In this document: positions 1 to 8,736 of the stretch, piece by piece
Position numbering within the stretch: position 1 is the stretch's first letter
Layout of the letters: each line of letters opens with the position of its first letter
Source: Dictyocoela muelleri
Lineage: Eukaryota; Microsporidia
NCBI GenBank assembly: GCA_016256075.1
Contig: SDVU01000116.1
Location: forward strand, 1 to 20,085
DNA: 20,085 bases
Direction of reading: 5' to 3'
Position numbers and translations under genes: made by a program
Notes under the pieces: model-generated
What the model saw: only the letters and a program-made list of their open reading frames with translations
Database searches by the model: none
Told to the model about the DNA's origin: nothing

Positions 1-121
1 ATACTTAAAAATACATTCATATTCGTTTTTAACACGCAATTTCACTCTTAGTAACATATTTACATTGACTTCTCCTTAAAAAAATAGGTCATAGGAAGTG
101 TTTATAATTCAACATCTATTT
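1..121 (+). repeat. Left terminal inverted repeat of Merlin copy A
   Basis: This stretch is the reverse complement of 1062-1185, apart from a few substitutions and a short indel near 88. It contains the tracts CTCTTAGTAACATATTTACA and GTCATAGGAAGTG, both of which recur in the right TIR; the first also recurs in the third copy of this end at 1254-1341. Confidence 0.88.
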
Positions 122-165
122 AAAATTTTTTTTTTACCTCTGTGCTTTTACATCAAATAAATAAA

Positions 166-1003
166 ATGAAATATATAGAATCTTATGAATTAGTGAACAA
201 TAATAAAAAAATAGTAAGATTATTGAAAGATATGGGTATTATACCTAATACAATAAAATGCCTTGTATGCAGGCGAAAGATGTCAGAAAACAAGAGGTCA
301 TCTGAAAGATTAGGGCTGATCTGGTATTGTAATTATTGCAAGAAATGATGTAGTATTCTGACAGATTCTGAATAATAATAATTTGAAATTTGATATAAAA
401 AACATCTTAATATTTGCATATTATTTTTTCCTACGCATACACTTCTTTATAAAGCATATCTTGATGAATTGTGAATTATCAATGAATGGATATATTACCT
501 TATTAAAATTCATGAGAAAAAAAATCAAATGTTTTGTTAAAACAAATTCCTATCAAAATAGGAGGACCATTTAAAGAAGTTCAGATTGATGAAAGTCATT
601 GGACTAAAATGAAATATGGGAAGGAGCGACTGGGAGAAGCGATTTGGATATTTGAAATAATTGAAGTGAAATCTAACCTGTGTTATTTGGAAAATGTTAT
701 GAAGAGGGACGCCAAAACCTTATTACCTATAATTGAAAAAAAATTGAAAGAAAATCACATGTAATATCAGATATGTGGCCAGCTTATAATTCTTTAAAAG
801 ATAGGGATTATTACTACAACACAGTTTGCAATAAAAAAAATTTTGTGGACCCTATAACTAAAGTGAATACTCAAAAGATTGAAAATTTTTGGACACACCT
901 GAAAAAAAATCAAACATCTGTCCTATGGTATAAAAATTGATTCTATTGATGATCATTTAAATGTGTTTATGTTCTTCTGGAATTATATTAATATATAGAA
1001 TTA
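166..1003 (+). pseudogene. Broken Merlin/ISXO2-like (IS1595) transposase
   Basis: This is the remnant of a DDE transposase that would cut and paste copy A. The likely start is the ATG at 166 (MKYIESYELV). An N-terminal zinc ribbon is visible (CLVC at residues ~32-35, then YCNYC), followed by a hydrophobic helical stretch read in another frame from ~383. The catalytic core is clear from ~534: VQIDESHWTKMKYG holds the first Asp (codon 588-590), then WIFEIIEV and TLLPIIEKKL. After a further frame change, ISDMWPAY gives the second Asp (770-772), and NTQKIENFW near 865-890 is the family's third catalytic block. The order and spacing are those of the DDE_Tnp_IS1595 fold. Two or three frame changes separate the blocks, so it cannot make a full protein. 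Confidence 0.82.
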
Positions 1004-1061
1004 GCCGACTTTCTTCAATTATTTTTAATAAATAATTATTTTTATTTTTCATATTTTTTTT

Positions 1062-1185
1062 AATAGATGTTGAATTATAAACACTTCCTATGACCCAAAA
1101 TTTTTTTAAGAAGAAGTCAATGTAAATATGTTACTAAGAGTAAAATTGCGTGTTAAAGACAAATATGAATGTATTTTTAAGTATT
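1062..1185 (-). repeat. Right terminal inverted repeat of Merlin copy A
   Basis: Reverse-complemented, this matches the left TIR from its inner end to its AATACTTAAAAATAC tip. It retains the sequence GGGTCATAGGAAGTG, where the left copy has a small deletion. Confidence 0.88.
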
Positions 1186-1189
1186 TACA

Positions 1190-1250
1190 TTTTTATATAT
1201 AATATTCCTATATTTACCTTCGCTATATATATAAATATTATATATAAAAA
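1190..1250. repeat. Short inverted repeat between two opposed Merlin ends
   Basis: TTTTTATATATAATATT at 1190-1206 is matched exactly, inverted, at 1234-1250, around a 27-bp loop. It extends the larger inverted symmetry between the right TIR of copy A and the next Merlin end at 1254. The pair may therefore be the outermost part of the TIR rather than independent spacer. Confidence 0.65.
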
Positions 1251-1253
1251 TGA

Positions 1254-1341
1254 GAATACTTAAAATACATTCCTATTCGTGTTTATCGCGAAATTTCACT
1301 CTTAGTAACATATTTACAATGACTTCTCCTTAAAAAATTTT
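1254..1341 (+). repeat. Third Merlin copy-A-type end, interrupted by the next element
   Basis: AATACTTAAAATACATTCC followed by CTCTTAGTAACATATTTACA and GACTTCTCCTTAAAAAAT matches the first ~90 bp of the copy-A TIR. The match stops at 1341, where the second Merlin element begins. It resumes for about 13 bp right after that element (GGGCCATAGGAAG at 2430-2442), then gives way to the retroelement. Only the end of this third copy survives. Confidence 0.75.
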
Positions 1342-2421
1342 TAGATCTTTCCCTTTTATTTCCCCCAATTGGGATTTATTCCCTTTTATTTCCCCCATCT
1401 CAAAATAACATTATTTATTATAAAAAAATCAAATATATAAATAGATTACAAATCAAAAATAAATATTATTTTGTTAATAGCCTTTATAAAATAAATAAAG
1501 TAAGAAAGTCTTCAAAGTTATCTCCGTTAAATTTGGATTTATACATCCAAAAATTTATGTATAATTGTAAATTGCGCCTGGAAACCCCCATCATTTTTTT
1601 TTATCTTCGTTTTTAGTCTATTCAACAGCGATTCTATATTTTGTGTATGTGTTCCGTTTTCGGGGTTAACAAAATTTAAGATGTGGTTGACTGTAGTGTG
1701 TTCAAATCTTAAATTTATATTTTTGTATGCCGGCCATTCGTCAGAGAATATGATTGTTCCTTTTCTGCAGACTCTTTCAATAATCGGCAATAGAGTTTCG
1801 CCTTTACGATTTAAAACTCTTCGGCATAAAACTTTGCTGGACGACTTGAGGTGTCTGCTATTCCAAAGACCCATCTATTAATTTGAGGAATTCTACCTTG
1901 ATGATATTTTTGTTTATAGTGGATCATTGATTCTTCCACCTGGCATATTATTCCGTTTCCCCCAAGTAATACAGGCCTTTTTTGTAGAAAATTATCAATT
2001 TTTTGAAGGCACTATTGTAAATCTTTGTCATGAAGTTTTTGTGCAATCCAAAATCTCTTGATAAATCAATTTGATTTTTTTCTGTAAAAAAGTAATAAAG
2101 AACCAAAATAACATCAGAAATAGGATTCACATAATATTCGAAGAATGAATACCTACGTATATTTATGTATTTTTTAAAATTGTAGCAACTCACCCGCTGA
2201 CAGACAAATGCTTGGCCATCTGCATTTCTTTTGTATTTTGTAAATCGGAGGCTTAGATTGCACTTTTCACAGTACATCATTTGACGTAATAATCCCCTAG
2301 ACCTTAAGTATACGATCATTGCATCATTGTCTTCGCAATATTGCATTAAAGTATTAAAGTTCATATGGGTAATTATTATTACCTTTTATTTCTCTATGGG
2401 GGAAATAAAAGGGATAGATCC
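1342..2421. mobile_element. Second Merlin/IS1595-type transposon, nested, with 8-bp target duplication
   Basis: The termini are inverted copies: the left starts TAGATCTTTCCCTTTTATTT, and the right, reverse-complemented, starts GGATCTATCCCTTTTATTT; both run on into CCCC. The flanks carry AAAATTTT at 1334-1341 and 2422-2429, an 8-bp target duplication of the size known for Merlin. The flanking host sequence on both sides is the TIR of the other Merlin family, whose match resumes across the junction, so the insertion event can be read directly. The left TIR carries a second internal copy of CCCTTTTATTTCCCCCA. Length is 1080 bp with the transposase gene on the minus strand. The target word is AT-only, so chance flanking identity is possible, but the resumed match argues against it. 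Confidence 0.83.
1539..2364 (-). pseudogene. Broken Merlin/IS1595-type transposase
   Basis: The frame opens at the ATG at 2364 (MNFNTLMQYCEDNDAMIVYL). A zinc ribbon follows (CEKC at ~33, then CQRVSC), then a helix-rich part ending near 1948. The core continues in other frames: GGNGIICQVEESMIHYKQKY around 1900-1950, where the family normally has an Asp before ES and this copy has Glu, then WVFGIADTSS. The last frame holds TLLPIIER, FSDEWPAY (second catalytic Asp), VNHILNFVNPENGTHTQNIES (third block) and a stop at 1539. At least two frame changes, and the replaced first acidic residue, mark it as dead. It lies between the TIRs of its own element. Copy A's protein is clearly different, so these are two lineages. 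Confidence 0.82.
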
Positions 2422-2441
2422 AAAATTTTGGGCCATAGGAA

Positions 2442-2755
2442 GGTAGTAGTACCGAAAAAAGATTAAAAACAGTTGAAGAAGCTATTCGAGAATTAAAACA
2501 TATAGAAGATATAGTCAGATCAAAAATGTTTACAGAAAGTATTTACAATAAGAATCTTCAAAAAGGTCGAGACGACACAATAATTCATATTTCAAATATT
2601 ACTGATAATAAAATGACACAAAAAGAGAATAAATTTTAAAATTTAAGATGGTGTAATTTGCACAAAACCAACACGCATGGAAATCATGAGTGCTATATTC
2701 AAAAAAAGAGAGATCGTATCTCCAAAAATGACAATTATCCTGAAAATAGCAAAAG
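2442..2755 (+). pseudogene. Ty3/gypsy gag remnant with zinc knuckle (fossil)
   Basis: A lysine/glutamate-rich coiled stretch (TVEEAIRELKHIEDIVRSKM) precedes a knuckle-like segment WCNLHKTNTHGNHECYIQ at ~2650-2705. This is the C-x2-H...H-x3-C pattern common just upstream of protease in microsporidian Ty3-like elements. The N-terminal capsid part is absent. Confidence 0.65.
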
Positions 2756-2759
2756 ATCA

Positions 2760-3110
2760 GAAAATAACGCAATAATAATACCTAAGTCAACATTTTATAC
2801 TTATATAAAAGTTAGGATGAAAAATATTGACATGGATGCATTATTGGATTCCGGTAGTGAAGTATCATTAATCAAAAAAGCTTTGGTTAACGATTTAAAT
2901 ATTAATTATACAAATACAGATGAAATTAACAAAGTTGTATCTGCAAACGGATCTAAATGTAATATTAAAGAAAAATTAAAACTGAAATAAAAATAATTTC
3001 AATACCCAATGTTGCTTTCAAATCAAACATTTTAATAATGTCAAATCTTCCTAACGATATGATACTAGGAAGTGACTTTCTTGAAAATAATGAAGTAATC
3101 CAGAATTTCA
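2760..3110 (+). pseudogene. Ty3/gypsy aspartic protease remnant (fossil)
   Basis: The segment MDALLDSGSEVSLIKKAL at ~2830-2885 carries the retropepsin DSG active-site motif with its hydrophobic lead-in. MILGSDFLENNEVI near 3060-3100 matches the second conserved retropepsin block (hydrophobic-hydrophobic-G-x-D-F/W-L). It sits between the knuckle and the reverse transcriptase, as expected. Confidence 0.78.
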
Positions 3111-3369
3111 AAGATAGAATCATAGATATTGATCAAAATTTAATAGAAATGCGTAATAAAAATAACAATGATTCCTTTTCAGATAAAAAAATATATGATT
3201 CTATTCTTGTAAATAATATTAAAGATGATATGACCCGAATAAGAAAAGAATGTTTAAAATTGTGTCAAACATCAATTAAAATAGGCAAAATGATACGTGT
3301 TAAACATGAGATAAGGTTAAATTCAGATAAAGTTATTTCAAAAAGGGATTTATGGTTCCTAATAAACTG

Positions 3370-4030
3370 ATCGAAGCTACACGTAAAGAAATTTTTCGAT
3401 TGAAAAAAAGATGGCATTATAAGAAATAGTAAATCTTTATACTCATCTACTGCTTTTCCAATACTGAAAAAGAATAAAGAAATTAGAATTGTTGTAGATT
3501 ATAGAGATTTAAATAAAATCACTAAAACTGATCCATTTCCAAATCCGAGCGTAGATGAGTTATTAAGAGGTTTATATGGTGCATCTTACTATTCAACTAT
3601 TGATTTGAACCATGGATATCATAAAGTTGCAGTTCACAATCCTGATATTGAGAAAACAGCCTTAACATTATGGGAGGTCATTACGAATATACAAGAATGC
3701 TTTTTGGCCTTTCGAATGTTCCCAAAACATTTCAGCGGGTTATGAATAATATTTTTGAAGAATTTAACTTTTTTAAAGTGTTCCTTGATGATATATTAAT
3801 TTTTATTAATAACCTTTAGCATTATGAAAATCATGTTAAAATGGTGATAAAAAACTGATAAAAAAGGATTGACAATTAATAAAGAGAAATATAAATTCTG
3901 TGAAAAAATCGTCTATCTGGGAAGAGTTATTACTCCACAAGGTATATCACCTTCTAAAGATAAAATATGTAAATTGAAATAAACAAATTCCCCAACACCA
4001 AAAAAAGACTTCAAAAACTTTTAGGTACAA
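3370..4030 (+). pseudogene. Ty3/gypsy reverse transcriptase remnant (fossil)
   Basis: Conserved RT blocks are readable in order: IRIVVDYRDLNKITKTDPFP near 3480-3545, then YYSTIDLNHGYHKVAV (palm motif with the first catalytic Asp) near 3590-3640, FLDDILIF (the YxDD-type box) near 3780-3810, and the thumb region with YLGRVITPQGISPSKDKI near 3915-3970. This is the Ty3/gypsy type of RT. Confidence 0.85.
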
Positions 4031-4174
4031 TTAACTGGTTTGAACATTTTTGCCAAATCTAAGTTCACAAATGATACAGATTACGAACAAATTAAAAGAT
4101 GAAAAAATAAAATGGAACGAAAATGATAAAAAATTATTAAAAAAAATTTCAAAGATATTCAACATGCACCTAAA

Positions 4175-4545
4175 ATGGCACACATTAACCCAAATAAAGA
4201 TTTTAAAGTTTATTGTGACGCAACAGAACAATCTTTAGGTAGCATTTTAATTCAGGATAAATCAATCATAGGAATTTATAGTTATAAATTCAATAACACT
4301 GAATCGAATTATAGTATTTCTGAAAAAGAACTATTTTCGATAGTTAAAAGCCTTTTAAAATTTCGGTCATGTATTTTAGGTCACAAAATATTAGTATTTA
4401 CAGATAGAAAAAACGCGATGTCTTTAAATTATTCTTTTAATAAACGAGCTAACCGATGGTTGATGTTAGTGAGTGAGTTTACATATGAAATAAATTTTCT
4501 AAAAGGTATTTCAAATAAATGAGCGGACTTTATATCAAGGTTAAA
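4175..4545 (+). pseudogene. Ty3/gypsy RNase H remnant (fossil)
   Basis: Readable motifs are DFKVYCDATEQSLGSILIQ (first catalytic Asp), NYSISEKELFSIVKSLLKFR (the E-containing helix), FTDRKNAMSL, and KRANRWLMLVSEFTYEINFL. These are the order and spacing of the gypsy-type RNase H that follows RT. Confidence 0.83.
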
Positions 4546-4654
4546 TGCAGTAAAAACTATCTACCCTAACGACCCATTTTCAAAAATAAATCTATTAAAT
4601 AACTATAATGCCAATATTCCGAATGAATTAAAAGAAAAAAAATAAATTAAATCC

Positions 4655-5620
4655 CGATAAAATATCTAAATTTATTCAAAACACTCACGAATTCCTTGGT
4701 CATCCGGGCCAGACAAAATTATATATACTCTTAAAAGATATTACAAGATAGAAAATTTAAAAAAATATATACATTCAATAATTTCGAAAAGCTTACCATA
4801 TCGAAGAAATAAAAATTTCAGATTAAAAAAAGGAAAAATACAAGGTTATCTTTTTACAAATAAACCTTTAAGTGATGTTTCTGCTGATATTCTTAGCCCA
4901 ATAAATTTTGAAGATATTGCAATGATTAAGGACTCATCAATATACATTCTAGTAATAATAGATAGGTGTAGCCTATTTGTAAAACTCACACCAGTTTACG
5001 ACCTTAGATCAAACTCATATTGATAAAATTTAAAAAAACATGGATTCAAAAATTTTGAGCACCAAAAACACTTCTGACTGGTAGAGGCAGACAGTTTACC
5101 TCCGAAAAATTTCAAGAAGAATGTAAGAAACATGGAAAAAGCATATATTTACTACTTCTAGTAATCCAGAAGGCAACGGAATGGCCGAAAGAGTAAATTG
5201 CACAATTACATCAATCTTTAGAATGCTGAAAAATAGCTTATCATTAAATGAAATAATAGTAAGGACCGAGAGAAACTTGAATATGACCCCGCATACGATC
5301 ATGAAATATTCACCATATGAAGTCATATATAAAAAAACTACAATTGATTCACGAGAACAAAGATTTGATTGTCTGAGTAAAATAATAGAAAACTCGATAT
5401 CTTCATCACTCAAAAATTCAGTAAATAAAAATAAGAAACGAACTGACTTCATTTACAATCCAGGAACTAAAGTTTTCGGAAAATCTACCAGAAATCGAAA
5501 ACTACAAGATAGATTTTTTAGACCTTACATAGTGAAAAAGGTATCATGTGACGGCAATAGATCAAAATTAGGTGATGAAAAGAAGGACTTTTAGTTAAAC
5601 ATAAAAAATGTTCGTCCTTT
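4655..5620 (+). pseudogene. Ty3/gypsy integrase remnant (fossil)
   Basis: An N-terminal zinc-finger region is recognizable from THEFLGHPGQTKLY near 4685-4725. The DDE core shows DVSADILSPINF and IYILVIIDRCSLFVKLTPVY near 4875-5000. The NPEGNGMAERVNCTI block, carrying the catalytic Glu, is at ~5160-5210. A C-terminal module with GTKVFGKSTRNRKLQDRFFRPYIV resembles the GPY/F domain at ~5465-5540. No chromodomain is visible after it. Confidence 0.83.
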
Positions 5621-5644
5621 ATGAGAGGTGAGTATGTCGTATCC

Positions 5645-5819
5645 TGACATATAACAGTAGTAGTGTAATATGGAATTGGTAATTTAAAATATTTAATTAA
5701 ATATTTTAATATATCAATTAAAGCCATAAAAGAAAATGACATTGAAAACCCATGTTGAATAAAAATAGTTCAATACAATTTAATAAATTTAAATTACGTT
5801 GCAAGGACTTGAACATCCT
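5645..5819 (+). other. Non-coding segment between two opposed retroelements; possible LTR remnant
   Basis: There is no coding signal here. It starts with TGACATATAACAGTAGTAG directly after the integrase text, which is where a 3' LTR would begin. It is AT-rich and includes a short ATTTAAT/ATTAAAT symmetry. With no second copy in the window the LTR identity is a guess. Confidence 0.3.
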
Positions 5820-6189
5820 TGAATTTTATTTGAGGGAACATAAGATTTACTCAGGTTCCGGCACCATATTCTTTAAATTTCGGTGAAAATTCTCTTCCGC
5901 GCTAATCCTGTGCTCAGTAACCTTCTATGTGTCCAAGTTCAGGCTTCTTTATTTGCATACGAGGTATAAGTTTTTTATTTGTTAAATTGATTCTCTCTGC
6001 TGTGAAAATTTTTGATTTTTGTTAAAATAACAAGTCGTTGAGGTCAGTTATACAGGTATTTATGCCAATCTCATATTCTCGATTATCAAGAGATAAAAAA
6101 AATCTCTTTTATGTTTATGATTGCTTCGTTCTCTATAATAATTGCCTTCCTAGAATAATCCAGTGATCCTTAGACTTGAAAACATAAAA

Positions 6190-6420
6190 AACAGATTTGT
6201 ATGAAATGTTTTCGTCTTCACAAAGCTTGAAGACTTAATTTTTGTATTTTCGCATGTGATAATATTACCAGAGGCAGTCTCAACATACACAGGTGATGAT
6301 AAGGCAACTATTGGAACTTGGATTTTATTTGAAACTTCCTCTGAGAAGAAGTTGTATGTTGCCCGGGTATCAATGAGCGCTTTCTAGGAATCTTCATTAA
6401 ATACATTTTTTGAATTCAAT
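6190..6420 (-). pseudogene. Retropepsin remnant (fossil)
   Basis: The minus strand reads ALIDTRATYNFFSEEVSNKI near 6335-6395, a retropepsin active-site region (hydrophobic-hydrophobic-D-T-x-A-T). It continues VPIVALSSPVYVETASGNII, the usual flap-side beta strands. It is placed directly after the knuckle motif. Confidence 0.68.
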
Positions 6421-6479
6421 TGTCTTGGGGTGAACAACCGTTCTCACATTGTTTATCCCTTTGACTTCTGATTTGAAAC

Positions 6480-7527
6480 ATCACTTGAAAGATTTTGTCT
6501 TTGCATCCTGCATTCTTCATTGTTGTGAGATTATGACTTATGGAAGTCACAGTATTATTCGTGTTATGTGTGATTGATCTTGAATTATATTATAATTTAT
6601 TTCACGAATTGTTACGTTTTTTTGATAATTTATTACTTCTTTTTAGCCTTTGTTTATAAATTTCTTCGATTATCATGTTTTCCATATTCTCAAAAGTCTC
6701 ACAAATTTCTCGCAAATTTTTTCTTTCCAAGCTTCGTAATTTACATCTTTATGCTGCTTTCTAAATTGACGTAAAATGCTTCTTCGATCTTTTCATTAAT
6801 CGAACTATCAGACCAGTCTGAAGAAATCCCTAATTTTTGACATTTTTCTGTAATCTTTTTAACAATGATCTTATTTTTAGTAAATCACGTGGACGTATGT
6901 TAGATATTTTCTAATAATAGTGTAATGATTTCATAGGGTTATACTTAAGAGTAACTAATTAAATCAGAATTTCTTGTGAGCTTGATATTTTACTGATCCT
7001 AGAGTGTATATCAAAACTTATCATTTGCGTTAGAACTTCTATTATCGGTTTCTTGCCAGGTGCATACACTAGCGAACTCTCAAAGTTTTTCTCCCACTTC
7101 ATTATGTCCTGTTCCGAGATGTTTGTCAAAATCAGGATCTTATGCTGCAATCTCAATCCAGTAGTCGGTGATGTATATTCAAATATGGCTTCTTTCGTGT
7201 TATTCATGCGTTTTGTTGTCATTTATTCTTTATCTTCTTCTATAATGAACTCCTCAAAATTCTTCCGTGAGCTCACGATGTCGTGTTCTCGAGGAACGCG
7301 ATTAAATTTACAATAAAATAAAAATAGAGATTCTCCTAATTTATGTTTATTTAAATAATCCCAGAGTAAATCATTGTCCTTCTGTCGTTTTCGCGAATGC
7401 ATGGATATGATATCGTTTCCCTTTATAGTTTTTCCATCATTTTTTAACACATGAAACTGTCAACTTTCTTGTTAAGTTTTTGATCAATTTTATCATCAAT
7501 TTCATTATGTGGGAATGTGGCACTCAT
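6480..7527 (-). pseudogene. Ty3-like gag remnant (fossil)
   Basis: The likely start is at 7527 (MSATFPHNEIDDKIDQKLNK). Charged, helix-rich text follows, including LLWDYLNKHKLGESLFLFYC (7223-7450) and KWEKNFESSLVYAPGKKPII (6959-7222), in the style of microsporidian Ty3 capsid regions. A CDFHKS...SHNNEEC knuckle-like motif lies near 6500-6550. Family assignment rests mainly on the protease that follows. Confidence 0.55.
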
Positions 7528-7689
7528 TTCCACACATCTTTGCAACTTCGATTTCTACATCTCAATACAATCCTATTTTTATATTTTTATGCATAGTATA
7601 ACTATATCTATTTTAAAAAATAATATCTTTTGATCTTTTTAGAGAATTTTTCGATTTTATCATGATTTTATTTAACCATAGGAGTTGTA
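7528..7689. other. AT-rich gap between retroelement and hAT fragment
   Basis: No gene is seen. A leader or LTR of the minus-strand retroelement would be expected here, but no recognizable terminal repeat is visible. Confidence 0.35.
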
Positions 7690-8155
7690 ATCTTTAAGTA
7701 CGAAATTGACCCTTCTCGTCTCAGGAGAAGAATTGAGGACATACGATAAAACGTGGATAAATTCGGTGATATGTTATCTAAATTTAATAATCAAAATTAT
7801 TATTTATTTTTGATGAAACTACATACATCAAAGGTCGATATTTGTTAAATATACATGTTTTTCTTTGGTCGGAGAGCAAAGACAAATAATCTAATGCTTA
7901 TAAAAATGGTCGAGTTAGTAAAACCAATGTCGATCATATTCTTGAAGAAGTACTTGGAAAACTAATTCTTTATCTGACGATAACATACTCAAATCAAAAA
8001 TGAAAATAGTTTTATCCGACATGCCATCCTATGCATTAAAAGCAGGAAAGTTGTTAAAAATATAATCTCGTCCGCAAAGCACATTACTTGCATTTCTCAT
8101 ATGCTCGAATTAGTTTGTGAGACTTTTAAAAGAAACCTAGCACGACTGACATATT
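7690..8155 (+). pseudogene. hAT-like transposase fragment
   Basis: This is a piece of a hAT-superfamily DDE transposase, of the type often annotated near CGG-binding-protein-like hAT proteins in arthropod and microsporidian genomes. LRRRIEDIR precedes FDETTYIKGRYLLNI at ~7805-7855, where DET carries the first catalytic Asp (codon at 7812). After frame changes, MKIVLSDMPSYALKAGKLL holds the second Asp (8018-8020). KHITCISHMLELVCETFKR at ~8077-8133 is the conserved C-x2-H region. The C-terminal half, including the dimerization region, is missing. No TIRs can be tied to it. Both ends abut other elements, so it is an old broken fragment. Confidence 0.68.
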
Positions 8156-8206
8156 GTTTATATATATTGAACATAAGTTAATAATAATAAAATGAAGAAC
8201 CTTTGG

Positions 8207-8248
8207 ATCATGCCTATTATATCCCCCGGGGGATATAATAGGCATGAT
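8207..8248. repeat. Perfect 42-bp palindrome of two abutting TIRs
   Basis: ATCATGCCTATTATATCCCCC is followed with no spacer by its exact reverse complement; the centre is CCCCC|GGGGG at 8227/8228. The same 21-bp unit, slightly varied, recurs near 8606 and 8631. Confidence 0.92.
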
Positions 8249-8464
8249 ATTAAAAATTTTAAAAAAATAAAAAAAATCTAAAAATTTATTTAAAAACGTC
8301 AAAAAGGTTTCTTTTCTTATTTGTACGTATTTTTTTATTTCAAACACCTTCTGCTGGTTCTATTCATGCATATCTATCATAAGTCTTCTTGTACTTATTG
8401 ATAGACATGTATAAAGAATTCCCTCACAATTTCTCTCATGGTAAATTAGACGATATACATGAAG

Positions 8465-8514
8465 AAAATTTGGTTCTCCAGCGGGTTAAAGCACCCGCTG
8501 GAGAACCAAATTTT
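8465..8514. repeat. Perfect 22-bp-arm hairpin
   Basis: The left arm, 8465-8486, has a core of TTGGTTCTCCAGCGGGT. It is exactly complementary to the right arm at 8493-8514, with a 6-bp loop (TAAAGC). GC content is well above the surroundings. It may be a second, minimal TIR-TIR element. Confidence 0.9.
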
Positions 8515-8736
8515 ATAAGCCTCTCATCATCTGCTGAAGGGGTTAATCTAATAATAAAAACAATCGAAGAAATAATTGTATATTTAATTGATTTTTTTTG
8601 GGGGGAATATAATAGGCATGATGACTTTGGGGGGTATAATAGGCATGATACAAATATTTTACGTGTCAATTTTAGATACTGTGAATATACAAGTTTAAAA
8701 AAAATAACGATTTATCATAGAACATTCGGATCTGAA

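Larger units (their letters stand above)
1..1185. mobile_element. Merlin/IS1595-type DNA transposon, copy A
   Basis: The window opens inside or at the left terminal inverted repeat. About 120 bp at 1-121 reappear inverted at 1062-1185 with roughly 90% identity; the shared tip begins (A)ATACTTAAAAATACATTC and the inner end is CATCTATT. Between them lies a broken IS1595/Merlin-type transposase on the plus strand, so TIRs and gene fit one short element of about 1.2 kb. The outer edge is not fixed: the related end at 1234 shows that similarity continues outward through an AATATTATATATAAAAA stretch, so the true tip may lie beyond position 1. No target duplication can be tested because the left flank is outside the window. 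Confidence 0.8.
2442..5650 (+). mobile_element. Degenerate Ty3/gypsy LTR retroelement (fossil), plus strand
   Basis: Pieces of gag zinc knuckle, aspartic protease, reverse transcriptase, RNase H and integrase appear in the canonical Ty3/gypsy order over about 3.2 kb. The 5' part is missing: sequence up to 2442 belongs to the Merlin end, and the first recognizable gag text begins immediately after. The 3' coding end is near 5620. A 3' LTR may start around TGACATATAACAG at 5645, but no matching 5' copy remains in the window. The copy carries many breaks (at least ten), consistent with an old, long-inactive insertion. Confidence 0.85.
5820..7527 (-). mobile_element. Degenerate Ty3/gypsy retroelement (fossil), minus strand, gag-protease part
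   Basis: Read on the minus strand, a gag-like region (start near 7527), a zinc-knuckle-like motif (~6480-6540) and a retropepsin (~6400-6190) occur in order. Low-similarity text follows that fits the linker leading into reverse transcriptase, then the similarity ends near 5820. RT, RNase H and integrase are not present, so this is a 5' fragment. It lies tail-to-tail with the plus-strand retroelement. Several breaks are present. Confidence 0.68.
8207..8650. mobile_element. MITE-like/foldback element built from one repeated TIR
   Basis: The unit ATCATGCCTATTATA-CCCCC occurs four times. Two copies abut head-to-head as a perfect palindrome (8207-8248), and two lie as direct repeats in the opposite orientation at ~8606-8627 and ~8631-8650. 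Outermost left and right copies are inverted relative to each other, as expected of a TIR element of ~440 bp. The interior is non-coding and contains another long perfect palindrome (8465-8514). A clear target duplication was not found. The small plus-strand open frame through this region is not gene-like. Confidence 0.55.

Noticed and set aside
5096-5452. 118-codon minus-strand ORF
   Set aside because: It is the shadow of the plus-strand integrase core.
6574-6774. 66-codon hydrophobic plus-strand ORF
   Set aside because: It is antisense to charged gag-like sequence; the F/Y/L-rich content is what the complement of Lys/Asn-rich coding gives.
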